From: Leptospira vanthielii serovar Holland str. Waz Holland = ATCC 700522
GTDB lineage: Bacteria > Spirochaetota > Leptospiria > Leptospirales > Leptospiraceae
DNA length: 16,751 bases
Direction: 5' to 3'
NCBI RefSeq assembly: GCF_000332455.1
Contig: NZ_AOGY02000076.1
Location: forward strand, 1 to 16,751
Shown: piece after piece, positions 1 through 9,069 of the stretch
Layout of the letters: every line of letters begins with the position of its first letter
Position numbering within the stretch: position 1 is the stretch's first letter
The notes under the pieces: generated by a model
Databases searched by the model: none
What the model was told of the DNA's origin: nothing
The model's input: only the letters and a program-made list of their open reading frames with translations
Program-made: the position numbers and the translations under genes

Positions 1-3000
1 AACACCCGGCTGTCGTGGTAAAAGAAAACACAACAACAAGAAGTGCTGTCCCATATCTTGGAATCTGCTTTTGGATTCTGTTTTTGAGACTTGGTAGGAG
101 AGAGATTCCAAACAAGTCGAAGGTTTGGTTCTCTACATTGGCATCTTCTGTTTGATCCTTTGTCTGATACACCACCCAGAATAAAAATCCAAGTAGTGCC
201 AACCAAGGAAGGGCTCTATGACCTTCGCGGATTTTCCCATCCACATAGACATTGGTATCTTCGAGGAAACTCACCAAGGCAAACCCCACCCTGTTTTTCC
301 AGTAGGTATCACAATCGATATTTACATCTTTGCAAAATGGATTCACAAGCCAGTCGTTCGATGCCAGCTGGTTCAAAAGGATCGCATCCCCTCGGCTATA
401 CTGCGCCACCATATCTCCTTCGGCCCCGATTACATACAAGGTATGTTTTTCCTGTTGTCCAGGGCTACGGTGGATTTCGTAATAATTGCCAAAACTATAG
501 GTAGTGGTATTGGAATTCTGAAGTGATTTTTTAATCCTCATTCCTGAATGGTCATAGGTATACTCAAACAAGTCTCCCCCCATCGACTCAATTCGTTTTA
601 GTTTGTTTTGTGCATTATAAACAAGTGTGTCACCATTACGGGTGGTCATATTCCCCATTGCATCGTAAGTATAGCCAACGATCCCTGTGTTTGGACTATT
701 CACTCTCGTCACAGCATGGATATGGTTACTATTCTCATAGGAATAAGTAAAAGCTCCCTTATTTAAGAGATTGCCATTCCGATGGTAGCTGTAGTTCTCC
801 TCGCCATACTTTCCCACTGCCTTCGTTACCCGGTTCAAAGGATCGTATTCAAAACTTTGGTTCCGAGATTCGTTCATTAAATCCGTAATGGAGGATATAT
901 TCCCACGTTTATCATAACCATACTTAATACTTTGTTCGACATAACTTTGTTTCAAATAAGTAACGAGTGTTTGAGGTCGCATACGTAATGGGTCGTATCC
1001 AATTTTTGTCAATACACCATTTCCCGTTTTACGTTCTATATAGTATTTATTACTTTCTAGTTTAGGTCCTTCGTAACTAACAACTGTATGGTTCAAGCTA
1101 TTCCCATCATGTGAGTCCATTGTCAGAAATGCCAGTTGTCCCGTTCCTGTGTAGTGGTTCCGCACAAGCGTCCCTTCCGGGTAGGTTATGGTTTTTACTC
1201 GACCAAACGGGTCGTAGGTTCTTTGGAAAAGGACCTGCAAGTCATCAATGGTTCGTTTTTCCCCAATCACATTGCCTTTTCTATCATAAGCAAGTTCTGT
1301 AACCCCAGATTCATCAGTAACCTTGGTTAGTTTTCCAATGACATTGGTATTAGCGATGGAATTTCCAGAATCATACTCATAAAGAACGGGGGTTTCATTT
1401 CCTGGATATACTTTTGTGATTCGTCCCAGGCCATCCACTTCTTTACGAATGACAATCCCTCTGGCATCGGTTTGGGTCAGTAAATCTCCGGCCACATTAT
1501 AGGTATATGTGATGGTTCCAGAATTCGAGTCGCTATATCTAGTTTTTCTGCCACCAATATCATAAACAATTTCTGTATTGCCACTGCCTGGGTCGACAAT
1601 CCGTACCATACGGTCTGCATTGTCATACTGGTATTGCAAACTTTCGCCTTGGCTTGTTTTGGTGATAAGTCTACCCCAACTGTCTAGGTTTTGGGTTTCC
1701 GATCGTATCACTTCTGATTGGTTGGTAGTTGTCACGGATGTAGAACGAAGGCCGTATACAAATTGACTTACCTCTCCCGTGGCAGAAGTGATTTCTTTTG
1801 TGCGTTCCTCTGCATCCTCTGACTGGTTGTAATAATATGTATATGCCCAGGCGGGAGATTCACCGATAAAATAAGAATTGGACTTTTGGATTTCTCGTCC
1901 CAAGGAATCATATACCGATTCTGTGGTGGATATAATTCCTTCCACAACCAGAGATTCCTTTTTAACAACATTTCCCGCTAAGTTCTTATATTCCTTTGTC
2001 CAAACATCCCCTTCGTTTGTATGGGTGGTTTGTTTTGTTGTAAATAGGGAACCGTCAAATCCGTATTCGACAGATCCGAGTTTGGTCCCGTCTAAGTAAG
2101 TAAAGGTCCTTCTTCCATATTCATCATACTCATAGGAAGTTAGATTTCCATTGGGATCTTCCAAACTCAATTCTACATCTAACTTTGGATCGTAAGTCGT
2201 TCGACTTGTTTGCCCCAGTGCATTACGAGTCAGTGTAGGTTTACTGCGAGTAATATCACCGTATTCGTAGGACAAGGTTCTACCTAAAGAATCGGTTGTA
2301 CTCACAACATTGCCCAAGGAATCATAAGAGCGAAAAATGGAATACCAAGAACCTGCGCTAACCAATTGACTCTCAGAAACAGCATCCACTCCTGTATAAG
2401 TCCATTTTTTATGTGCCACCAAAGTTCCGTTTACTGTTTTTTTGGATTCGGTAGGTAAAGCCAGTACCTTCATACTGGAATTTTCAGAATAAATAAATTC
2501 TTCTCGAGTCATCCTTCCATTAAAATCTTCTTCAATGGAACTGATTTCATAACCATGAGTCGAATCATAAGTAAAGGTTTTAGAAATTTGATCCTTTAGT
2601 TGTCCGTTTTCATAGGAAGAACTGTTCTGCAACGATTGTTGGATTAATTTTGTATTAGTATGGGGTTGAAATTTGGTATAACCAAACGACTCTTCAGAAA
2701 CAATCGTATCATTTCCTGTATAAACTTGTTTGCTTCCCACAAAACCTGGGAAATTTGGATTGTGCAAATAGTTGGTAACTTCTCTTAATTTCAGTATTCC
2801 ACCGACATAAGTCCTTTCTGTTACAGACTCAAATCCATAATTTTCATTGGTTTCTATGTCACCTGGTTTAAACCGGGTATTGTAATAAGAGTATGTTTTT
2901 TTCTCTTCCGCAAGTCCAGGGCCAGAAGAATTACGAATATGGGAAACCAACATTTGTGGAGATAGGTTCGGAAGTGATGTACTGTAACTACCTCCCTTAA

Positions 3001-5965
3001 CTACGGCTCCCGGCATATTTTTTTTCCAGATATAGGCAATTTCCGATTCTACTCCACTCACATGATTAATTACTTTAGTGAGGAGTCCTCCTTTGGTTAA
3101 GGGGCTATTGGATAAAATTTCCCTAGTGATACTTTTTTTTCCGTATTGGTAGAAAAAGTCAGCAATCCCATCCGCATTTCTATCCTCAAATCGACTTCCA
3201 TTAATTTCAGGAGATTCAACACTAAAGTCAAACCTACTATCAAACGAACCATTTCCTTTTCCGTGATAAACATGGTAATTGGATGAATTAAATTCTTTTA
3301 CAATAAAATCGACAATTCCATCTTCGTTAAGATCAGCGAACTCAAAACTAGAAACTTTTTTTTCATTGGGATCATTGTCTTCGGCAAACCGGTCTGGCCT
3401 AACGACTGTATTTACGTAATTATTAGTATAACTGTTAAAGTCAAATTTTCCACCTGTGTTAAATGCTACTTTAATTTCATTATGTAAAGTATATGCATCT
3501 TCAGCTCCAAAATCATAAGGATTAAAATGACTATTACGATTTGTGAAAGAAACGTAATCGGCAAGTCCATCACCATTGATATCGACTAACCAGTTTTTTC
3601 CCATATAACCAACAACATTTTTCGGAACATCTTGGATCGTCTGAGAAAGAGTTTTATTGTTTACATTGATTTTGGTAATGACTAGCTGATAAGCAGATCC
3701 ATTTAGATTAGCGTTACGAATCCGACTAATCTCGATATCCAACTCATTTGCATGTCGATCCACAATTTCTTTAAGACGATCTTCAAAAAATTGCCTATCA
3801 ATGGCTTTTGAAATCGTATCTTTTTGAGAAGCTGTAGCCGTGCCTGGGTTATCTACCAAACTCCAATACAAAGACCTCTCATCAGAAAATACCCTCTCAG
3901 AAAGAAAGTTTTTACGACCTCCGTCAGCCTCAGCCCCATCAAAAATAGAAAAAATTTCGTTGGTATAAGATAGTCGTTCTATATCCGCAGCTCCAACTTC
4001 CTGAAAATGGCGAGCTTTCAGTGCGGCTAGTTGGTACTGCTCTGGAGGTGGGTTTACGTTTACAACAAATATATGTTCTGGAATTCCATCTCCATCAATA
4101 TCCGTAAACTGATTCATACGATGTGCAATAAACGGATTTGAATCCATTGTTTCTTGAAGAGGACTTCTGTGGCCTTCAAACCAAATCACCTTTTCTGTGG
4201 CAAAACTCCTTCCTTGCGATAGAGAAATGGACATCCGATCATTCCAAAAATGGACAAAATCGGCCCTTCCATCTCTATTCATATCCACAAAATAATCCCT
4301 AGGGGCTAAATTAGCAGTTCGAGTAAAATTTTGAATATAGGGAGTTAAAGTGACATTGGAAAAGGCAGTCGGACTTTCCAATCCACTTCCATTCGAAAAA
4401 GCAACGTGAAGTATACCGGACCTTTCAAAAACAAAATCCGTCCGACCATCTCCATCAACGTCAGCTATGTCCATATAAGTGTTGTACTTTATTGGAAAAT
4501 TGGGCGAACTGAAGTCTCTACTATTAGTATAATCATTGGAACGAATATAAATTTGGTCCCCATCCACTTTTCCGAGTAATCTCGAATATTCAGTGATTCC
4601 ATCTCCATCGATATCTGTCGGAAGTACAGCTCTATTGGCAGATAATACGCCATTATTACAAGCATCAGCACCAAAAAAAGTATATTCACCGCATTTCAAC
4701 CTAACAAATGGTGGACAGGCAGGAAACAATGTACAAATACAGGCAATCGGTCCCCAGTTACAGGCATCTCTATTTTTATTTCCTAGTGGATACCTTCCCA
4801 CAAATTCCGTTTCCGGATTATAGGTAGGCATCACAACATTCACTGCACTATAATCAAAACCATTTCCTGTTCCCCCGCCTGCTCTTGGTATCGCTCTCGG
4901 CATTACTTTATTATAAGCTTTTGTGAGTTTTGTTTGTGATTTAGGAGGTTCGGAGAATTTCATGGAAAGATATTCAAAGATGGCTCTTTTTAAAAGCTCA
5001 AGCATCCTATCTCCAATATCTTGGTCAGAACCATAACCATTAGAAAGTGGATTTGCTCCGCTACTTAACTTGGATTCCACTCCATTATGACTTTCTGAAT
5101 ATACAAATTCCAAAGGTAGATGTGTTGATAAGGAAAATAAATTGTCTTTTTCGAAATCTATTTTAGTTAAAAGAGAATCTTTTGTTTTTGAATCTATTGA
5201 ATAAGAAAATTCATAAGTATGGACATGTGAATTATCTGAATAAAACTTAATTCGCCTCAGTCTCCAATCCCGAACTATTAATTGTTTTTCAGAGTAATCA
5301 TTAATAAAATCTTCTCTTTCTTCATAATCAAAGGTAAGATATCTCACCCCACCAGCATAAATGATTTTCGAAAGGTATAGTTCCCCTTTCCTAACTTCCC
5401 ATTCATAACGAATGGTCTCACCATGTGGTTCTCTTTGTTCGGAAAGCCCCCAAAGAAGCACTGCCCCATTTCCGGCTAACACTTGTGCATTTTCACCGCC
5501 ATAGGTGAATCGATTCCCAGATTTATCGAAAGCAATGAATTGGCTAGGTCCAAATCCAAAATTTCCTTGGGGATAAAAAGAAACAAAACTTTCATTTTTG
5601 GAATAAAATAACTGAGAAGAACCGTCACTATCCACTAACTGACCATAGTCTGAAGAAACATAATGGTCTGAATTGGAAAGATTAATTCCGTACATCGAAT
5701 CTCTTTTTATGTATTCACCACCGTCTAACGACCATCCTTTTCCGAGTAACCCACTACCCATTCCGGAATTATAGGAGAGTGCCAAAGAGGGAGTTAAACC
5801 TCTTGTTCCTTCAGGCACTTCTAATGGAATCGAAAAGGAGACATTCCCACCCGGATCGACTCCAATTCCAGGCATCTGTTGAGGTAACTTTTGTCCCCCT
5901 AAAAACGACAAAAACAAAAAAGAAAATAAAACAATAAGAACTAATCTAATTATAAATTGTCGCAT
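1..5965 (-). CDS. Giant SpvB / FG-GAP / RHS (YD-repeat) secreted protein, C-terminus beyond the window
   Basis: The frame is open from an ATG at 5963-5965 to the left edge, giving 1,988 codons; the 3' end is missing. Residues 1-25 are a Sec-type signal peptide (MRQFIIRLVLIVLFSFLFLS). Residues about 30-330 match the SpvB N-terminal domain (GIGVDPGGNVSFSIPL, then SYNSGMGSGLLGKGWSLDG). Six cysteines follow at 402-436. Asp-rich FG-GAP/VCBS motifs of the DxDGDG type start near 451, 502, 561, 622, 795, 878 and 928 and probably bind calcium. A TcB-like middle region leads into YD/RHS repeats from about 1214 to 1810 (YEYDEYGRRT, RTYDPFGRVKTIT, FEYDPLNRVTKA). Two hydrophobic stretches lie at 1919-1932 and 1971-1988. 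The architecture resembles the B component of Tc toxins and other RHS proteins, whose repeats form a shell around a C-terminal cargo. The cargo would lie outside the window, so the activity is unknown. Family assignment is strong; a toxin role is inference. Confidence 0.93.
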   Translation of the reverse strand, partial: MRQFIIRLVLIVLFSFLFLSFLGGQKLPQQMPGIGVDPGGNVSFSIPLEVPEGTRGLTPSLALSYNSGMGSGLLGKGWSLDGGEYIKRDSMYGINLSNSDHYVSSDYGQLVDSDGSSQLFYSKNESFVSFYPQGNFGFGPSQFIAFDKSGNRFTYGGENAQVLAGNGAVLLWGLSEQREPHGETIRYEWEVRKGELYLSKIIYAGGVRYLTFDYEEREDFINDYSEKQLIVRDWRLRRIKFYSDNSHVHTYEFSYSIDSKTKDSLLTKIDFEKDNLFSLSTHLPLEFVYSESHNGVESKLSSGANPLSNGYGSDQDIGDRMLELLKRAIFEYLSMKFSEPPKSQTKLTKAYNKVMPRAIPRAGGGTGNGFDYSAVNVVMPTYNPETEFVGRYPLGNKNRDACNWGPIACICTLFPACPPFVRLKCGEYTFFGADACNNGVLSANRAVLPTDIDGDGITEYSRLLGKVDGDQIYIRSNDYTNSRDFSSPNFPIKYNTYMDIADVDGDGRTDFVFERSGILHVAFSNGSGLESPTAFSNVTLTPYIQNFTRTANLAPRDYFVDMNRDGRADFVHFWNDRMSISLSQGRSFATEKVIWFEGHRSPLQETMDSNPFIAHRMNQFTDIDGDGIPEHIFVVNVNPPPEQYQLAALKARHFQEVGAADIERLSYTNEIFSIFDGAEADGGRKNFLSERVFSDERSLYWSLVDNPGTATASQKDTISKAIDRQFFEDRLKEIVDRHANELDIEISRIRNANLNGSAYQLVITKINVNNKTLSQTIQDVPKNVVGYMGKNWLVDINGDGLADYVSFTNRNSHFNPYDFGAEDAYTLHNEIKVAFNTGGKFDFNSYTNNYVNTVVRPDRFAEDNDPNEKKVSSFEFADLNEDGIVDFIVKEFNSSNYHVYHGKGNGSFDSRFDFSVESPEINGSRFEDRNADGIADFFYQYGKKSITREILSNSPLTKGGLLTKVINHVSGVESEIAYIWKKNMPGAVVKGGSYSTSLPNLSPQMLVSHIRNSSGPGLAEEKKTYSYYNTRFKPGDIETNENYGFESVTERTYVGGILKLREVTNYLHNPNFPGFVGSKQVYTGNDTIVSEESFGYTKFQPHTNTKLIQQSLQNSSSYENGQLKDQISKTFTYDSTHGYEISSIEEDFNGRMTREEFIYSENSSMKVLALPTESKKTVNGTLVAHKKWTYTGVDAVSESQLVSAGSWYSIFRSYDSLGNVVSTTDSLGRTLSYEYGDITRSKPTLTRNALGQTSRTTYDPKLDVELSLEDPNGNLTSYEYDEYGRRTFTYLDGTKLGSVEYGFDGSLFTTKQTTHTNEGDVWTKEYKNLAGNVVKKESLVVEGIISTTESVYDSLGREIQKSNSYFIGESPAWAYTYYYNQSEDAEERTKEITSATGEVSQFVYGLRSTSVTTTNQSEVIRSETQNLDSWGRLITKTSQGESLQYQYDNADRMVRIVDPGSGNTEIVYDIGGRKTRYSDSNSGTITYTYNVAGDLLTQTDARGIVIRKEVDGLGRITKVYPGNETPVLYEYDSGNSIANTNVIGKLTKVTDESGVTELAYDRKGNVIGEKRTIDDLQVLFQRTYDPFGRVKTITYPEGTLVRNHYTGTGQLAFLTMDSHDGNSLNHTVVSYEGPKLESNKYYIERKTGNGVLTKIGYDPLRMRPQTLVTYLKQSYVEQSIKYGYDKRGNISSITDLMNESRNQSFEYDPLNRVTKAVGKYGEENYSYHRNGNLLNKGAFTYSYENSNHIHAVTRVNSPNTGIVGYTYDAMGNMTTRNGDTLVYNAQNKLKRIESMGGDLFEYTYDHSGMRIKKSLQNSNTTTYSFGNYYEIHRSPGQQEKHTLYVIGAEGDMVAQYSRGDAILLNQLASNDWLVNPFCKDVNIDCDTYWKNRVGFALVSFLEDTNVYVDGKIREGHRALPWLALLGFLFWVVYQTKDQTEDANVENQTFDLFGISLLPSLKNRIQKQIPRYGTALLVVVFSFTTTAGC

Positions 5966-6015
5966 AACGATCACTCAACTATTTAAAGAATATAGTCTTG
6001 CCATCTAACAAGTGT
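5966..6015. promoter_or_regulatory. Short divergent intergenic region between the giant RHS gene and the envelope operon
   Basis: Only 50 bp separate the two divergent start codons, so both promoters must overlap here or lie inside the neighbouring coding regions. A TATATT on the minus strand (5994-5989) and an overlapping TATAGT on the plus strand (5991-5996) could be -10 elements. I see no convincing -35 box and no clear Shine-Dalgarno sequence for either gene. Shared control of the two units is plausible but inferred only from geometry. Confidence 0.35.
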
Positions 6016-6924
6016 ATGAAAAACACAACATTACCACTGTTAACAATATTAATTATATTTTTTTTAGGGATATCCATCATCCCGATTCACCCAGCAGAAC
6101 TCAGATTCCCCAATGGCGAAGTTTTCCATACCGAATTCGTATACGAAGACGAACGTTTGCTTGTTGTCCGCTTTAAGGGTTCTGAATATAAAGTACCTAA
6201 AAAAGATCTTGAATATTATAATTTATTTAACAACGGTCAGACCAATAATTCTTACAAAATCGCAATTTTATCGTTAAAAAATGGTAGTGTCATTAAGGGT
6301 ACCATTGCTGACAAAAACAAAGATGAGGTGATTATTAAATCCGAACTCGGATTTTTAACCATAAATAGAAGCGAAATCAAAAACACTGTGTCAGAAGCCG
6401 ACGAACGTCCGGAATTTCCCATTGTTTATTTAGCCAATGATAAACTAGACAACCAAACAAGAGTTGGAGGAAGTTTCACTTACTTACCTCTTTTTCCACC
6501 CTTAGGCAACCAAACTCCACCACTTTATGGCTTATCTGTCTTTACTGAACCAGCATTTTTAAGGTTTAAAAACACCTACCAATTGGGATTTAAATTTGAA
6601 TATCTACAATCGACAGGCCCTCTAAGAGAAATTACAAGTCAATCGGGATACATTTACCTCCACCAATCTAAAATCTTCCAATCCAATCCTTTATTAGATT
6701 TTTATGGAATTGTTGGAATGGGAACGTCTTCCATTTCCTATCGTTTCGATCAGAATAATTCAAGAACAGGTACAACCCCTTCCGCCTATATTGAATTAGG
6801 TTGGCAAGGCCTAAAATATGGACCTTCGTTCTATCGCATTGGCTGGAAAAACTTATGCTTTTTTGAGATAGAAAAAACCCATTGTGGTTCGGGGCTCGAG
6901 TTATCTGGAGGAATCAACTTCTAA
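6016..6924 (+). CDS. Exported beta-rich protein, probable small outer-membrane barrel
   Basis: This encodes 302 residues from the ATG at 6016; an in-frame TTG at 5998 is less likely because the ATG places a clean signal peptide at the N-terminus (MKNTTLPLLTILIIFFLGIS, cleavage probably near HPA/EL). Residues about 25-125 hold two similar beta-rich units, each with a Gly-containing strand pair followed by a basic stretch and an acidic end (LRFPNGEVFHTEF... and LSLKNGSVIKGTI...), which look like small SH3/Sm-like folds. The remainder alternates aromatic and polar residues in short strands with Gly/Asn turns and ends in Phe (ELSGGINF), the usual C-terminal signal for outer-membrane barrel assembly. 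I do not recognise a named family. Its stop overlaps the next start by one base, so the two are probably co-translated. Barrel topology is inferred. Confidence 0.8.
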   Translation: MKNTTLPLLTILIIFFLGISIIPIHPAELRFPNGEVFHTEFVYEDERLLVVRFKGSEYKVPKKDLEYYNLFNNGQTNNSYKIAILSLKNGSVIKGTIADKNKDEVIIKSELGFLTINRSEIKNTVSEADERPEFPIVYLANDKLDNQTRVGGSFTYLPLFPPLGNQTPPLYGLSVFTEPAFLRFKNTYQLGFKFEYLQSTGPLREITSQSGYIYLHQSKIFQSNPLLDFYGIVGMGTSSISYRFDQNNSRTGTTPSAYIELGWQGLKYGPSFYRIGWKNLCFFEIEKTHCGSGLELSGGINF

Positions 6925-8294
6925 TGAAATATAAAATTATATTTTTCTTCATCATTTTTTTTACCGTATGGAATTGTTCGAATCCCCTCACTGATGGGGG
7001 AAAGGCCAATAATGCAAAAATTGAATGGCAACTAGTTACGAACATTTCTACTAATTCAGCAGTTGTTAGTTGGAAATGCTCCGGTAAAGTTCCTGGTTTT
7101 TTAGTAACGACTGGACCTAATTACAATAATGTAGATACCTCCTTTCTTGACAGTGAAATCCACGCAGTATCTCTTTCTAATTTAATTACAGATTCAGATT
7201 ACAGTTATACACCATCATGTGGAATCAAAGAGTTGGGACTTGGCATTCCATCCACTTTTAAGACCCTATCTGATAATGCGGTCATATTTCGAAGAAGTAT
7301 TTGGATCGTAGGTGGGATTGGATCAGACAAAAATGCAGTCAGTGAAATTGATTATTTCGATCCCGTAGAAAATCGTTGGCACCCTGCGGTTACTCAAGTT
7401 CCCACTCCCAGACTCAATGCACAAATTGTCTCTTTTAAAAATAAGATCTACGTTATAGGCGGAATTGTCAAAAATGGTGCTGTTTATACAATGAGCAGGA
7501 TTGTGGAGGTTTATGACCCACTAACCAATACTTGGAATAAGAATCTTGCGGATATGCCTTCTACTTTACAAGGCGGAGTTGCTGGAGCATTCGATGAAGA
7601 AATCGTTGTATTAGGTGGAACGACAACAACGGATATGACCACCGGCACTATATTCAATACTATTTACAAATTTTATCCAAACATCGGAAATAGTGGAACT
7701 TGGGTAAACCTTCTATCAAGTACAAATATCTTTCCACGAATCGATATGGCTGGATGTACTTACAACGGAAGTTTAGTGTTTACTGGTGGAAGGTTTTATG
7801 CTGACGGACTAGCCTATGCAACAACGGACGCTTATGCCCCCTCACTCAATTCAACTTCTGGAAAAATCGAAGCATCCATTTCTCTGGCAAGACACGGATC
7901 AGGTTATGCCTGTTATCGACCGATATCCACGGATCCTTACCCAACAGACACACCTGCTTTATTTGTTGTTGGCGGTTCCACGGGAACCAATATTTCTCAG
8001 CCAGTCACAGCTGTGACTAATTCCAACCGATTTGAATACTCATACCTCGGAAATGCATCGAATGCATTTGTCACAGGATCGAATACTCCAATCGCACTCT
8101 ATTACCCAGCCATGGAAGTTTCTTATGAAAAACGGAAACTTTATCTTTTTGGTGGTGCTTCGGAATTTAACTTACCCATTGATCAAGTTTACTCGTTGGA
8201 TTTGACAAATCCTGGTGGCAATCCTTGGGTTCCAGAATCAGCCAATATGCCAAGAAGTAGATTTGGGCACAAAGCAGTTATTTTAAGTAGGTAG
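6924..8294 (+). CDS. Lipoprotein with FN3-like domain and six-bladed kelch propeller
   Basis: This encodes 456 residues from the ATG at 6924, which shares one base with the preceding TAA; GGAGG at 6907-6911 is the likely ribosome binding site. An upstream in-frame TTG (6882) would bury the signal peptide. The N-terminus is basic then strongly hydrophobic and ends in VWNC (Cys18), a loose lipobox of the leptospiral kind, so the mature protein is probably lipid-anchored. Residues 31-115 resemble a fibronectin type III domain (TNISTNSAVVSWKC). From about 125 to the end come kelch-type strands with GG doublets and matching Tyr-Asp-Pro/Trp positions: SIWIVGGIG, KIYVIGGIV, EIVVLGGTT, SLVFTGGRF, ALFVVGGST and KLYLFGGAS, consistent with six blades. 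Such propellers bind proteins or glycans. No catalytic residues of galactose oxidase could be recognised, so binding is the more likely role. The ligand is unknown. Confidence 0.87.
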   Translation: MKYKIIFFFIIFFTVWNCSNPLTDGGKANNAKIEWQLVTNISTNSAVVSWKCSGKVPGFLVTTGPNYNNVDTSFLDSEIHAVSLSNLITDSDYSYTPSCGIKELGLGIPSTFKTLSDNAVIFRRSIWIVGGIGSDKNAVSEIDYFDPVENRWHPAVTQVPTPRLNAQIVSFKNKIYVIGGIVKNGAVYTMSRIVEVYDPLTNTWNKNLADMPSTLQGGVAGAFDEEIVVLGGTTTTDMTTGTIFNTIYKFYPNIGNSGTWVNLLSSTNIFPRIDMAGCTYNGSLVFTGGRFYADGLAYATTDAYAPSLNSTSGKIEASISLARHGSGYACYRPISTDPYPTDTPALFVVGGSTGTNISQPVTAVTNSNRFEYSYLGNASNAFVTGSNTPIALYYPAMEVSYEKRKLYLFGGASEFNLPIDQVYSLDLTNPGGNPWVPESANMPRSRFGHKAVILSR

Positions 8295-8296
8295 AT

Positions 8297-8866
8297 ATGA
8301 AAAAGATAAGTTTGATTTTCCTACTTTTTACCACTTCAGTTATCTTCGCCGATTCCGTCTCCGAAGAAGATACTTTTCTTTATAGATATCATTTAAGAGA
8401 AAAAAAATTTTCTGAAGCGGAAGACCTTCTTAGCAAATTTCAAAATTCAAAAATAGACCAAACTAAATTAGAGTTATTAGAAACTGAGTTATGGATAGCC
8501 AAAGGAGAAGATTTATATTCTAGAAAACAATTTAAGTCTGCTTTTCATTTTTATAACGATGCGTATGTTCGTTGGAGGACAAACCCATTAATCAAAGACC
8601 GATATACGGAACTCTCGGGAAAGGTACTTCATGATGAAGAGATTGTCAAACTACCCATAAAACCCAAAACTAACAGACAACCGGATGAAAAAGAAAAAGA
8701 ATTTATTTACCTTACTTCTAATGCAGATATTTACTTTTTAATGAATCACTTTCGTTTGGAAGAATTAGAAAAAAAAGCCAATATCATTTATGGAATTGGG
8801 GGAGCAATTTTTGCTATTCTGCTAATACAAGTCATAATCAATCTAATTTTATTAATTAGAAAATAA
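8297..8866 (+). CDS. Exported TPR-like protein with C-terminal membrane anchor
   Basis: This encodes 189 residues, starting two bases after the kelch gene's stop, so it is probably the third gene of the same operon. MKKISLIFLLFTTSVIFA is a typical signal peptide with cleavage after Ala18. Residues about 25-110 are helical with TPR-like spacing (YRYHLREKKFSEAEDLL, then DLYSRKQFKSAFHFYNDAY), suggesting two repeats used for protein contact. A charged Lys/Glu-rich linker follows. Residues about 162-187 form one long hydrophobic helix (GGAIFAILLIQVIINLILLI) ending in Arg-Lys, so the protein should sit in the inner membrane with its TPR part in the periplasm. I do not recognise a named family. A scaffold or assembly role for the neighbouring envelope proteins is inference. 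Confidence 0.8.
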   Translation: MKKISLIFLLFTTSVIFADSVSEEDTFLYRYHLREKKFSEAEDLLSKFQNSKIDQTKLELLETELWIAKGEDLYSRKQFKSAFHFYNDAYVRWRTNPLIKDRYTELSGKVLHDEEIVKLPIKPKTNRQPDEKEKEFIYLTSNADIYFLMNHFRLEELEKKANIIYGIGGAIFAILLIQVIINLILLIRK

Positions 8867-9069
8867 CATCAATGGATTATTGAACAAATTGTGTTTAGAA
8901 CGAACCTGGGCGACATACATCGAACTAACGACAGGAGTGCGGCAAACATAAATAACAACAGAAGACGAATCAGCTAACCATAAAACTCACCCGCAAAAAC
9001 CAATCGCAATACAAAAATAGATTTCATTTTCTGATTTACGTTCCCAAGGCAAAAGAAAGCGTATACGCA
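8867..9069. other. Intergenic region, no gene seen
   Basis: About 200 bp between the envelope operon and the PAS gene. No reading frame of useful length, no strong terminator hairpin and no clear promoter were found. A GC-richer patch at about 8907-8943 (containing CAGGAGTGCGGC) stands out from the AT-rich surroundings and may be a degenerate intergenic repeat; this is a guess. Confidence 0.5.

Noticed and set aside
91..2099. Several plus-strand open frames of 60-140 codons
   Set aside because: They lie opposite the continuous giant minus-strand frame, whose YD-repeat translation is unmistakable; they have Cys/Pro/His-rich shadow compositions and no domains.
5998..6015. TTG start giving six extra residues to the barrel-like protein
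   Set aside because: The ATG at 6016 gives a clean signal peptide; no ribosome binding site supports the TTG.
6882..6923. TTG start for the kelch lipoprotein
   Set aside because: It would put charged residues before the signal peptide; the ATG at 6924 overlaps the upstream stop and has GGAGG upstream.
6058..8407. Eight-base T or A tracts near the 5' ends of three consecutive envelope genes, as possible phase-variation switches (6058-6065, 6955-6962, 8400-8407)
   Set aside because: Similar or longer tracts occur in the PAS gene (9435-9442), the phzF-like gene (10880-10888) and the giant gene, so they fit general AT-richness; all frames are intact.
1..8866. A complete Tc (ABC) toxin locus
   Set aside because: The giant gene resembles the B component, but no TcA-type pore gene is present and the C-terminal cargo is outside the window.
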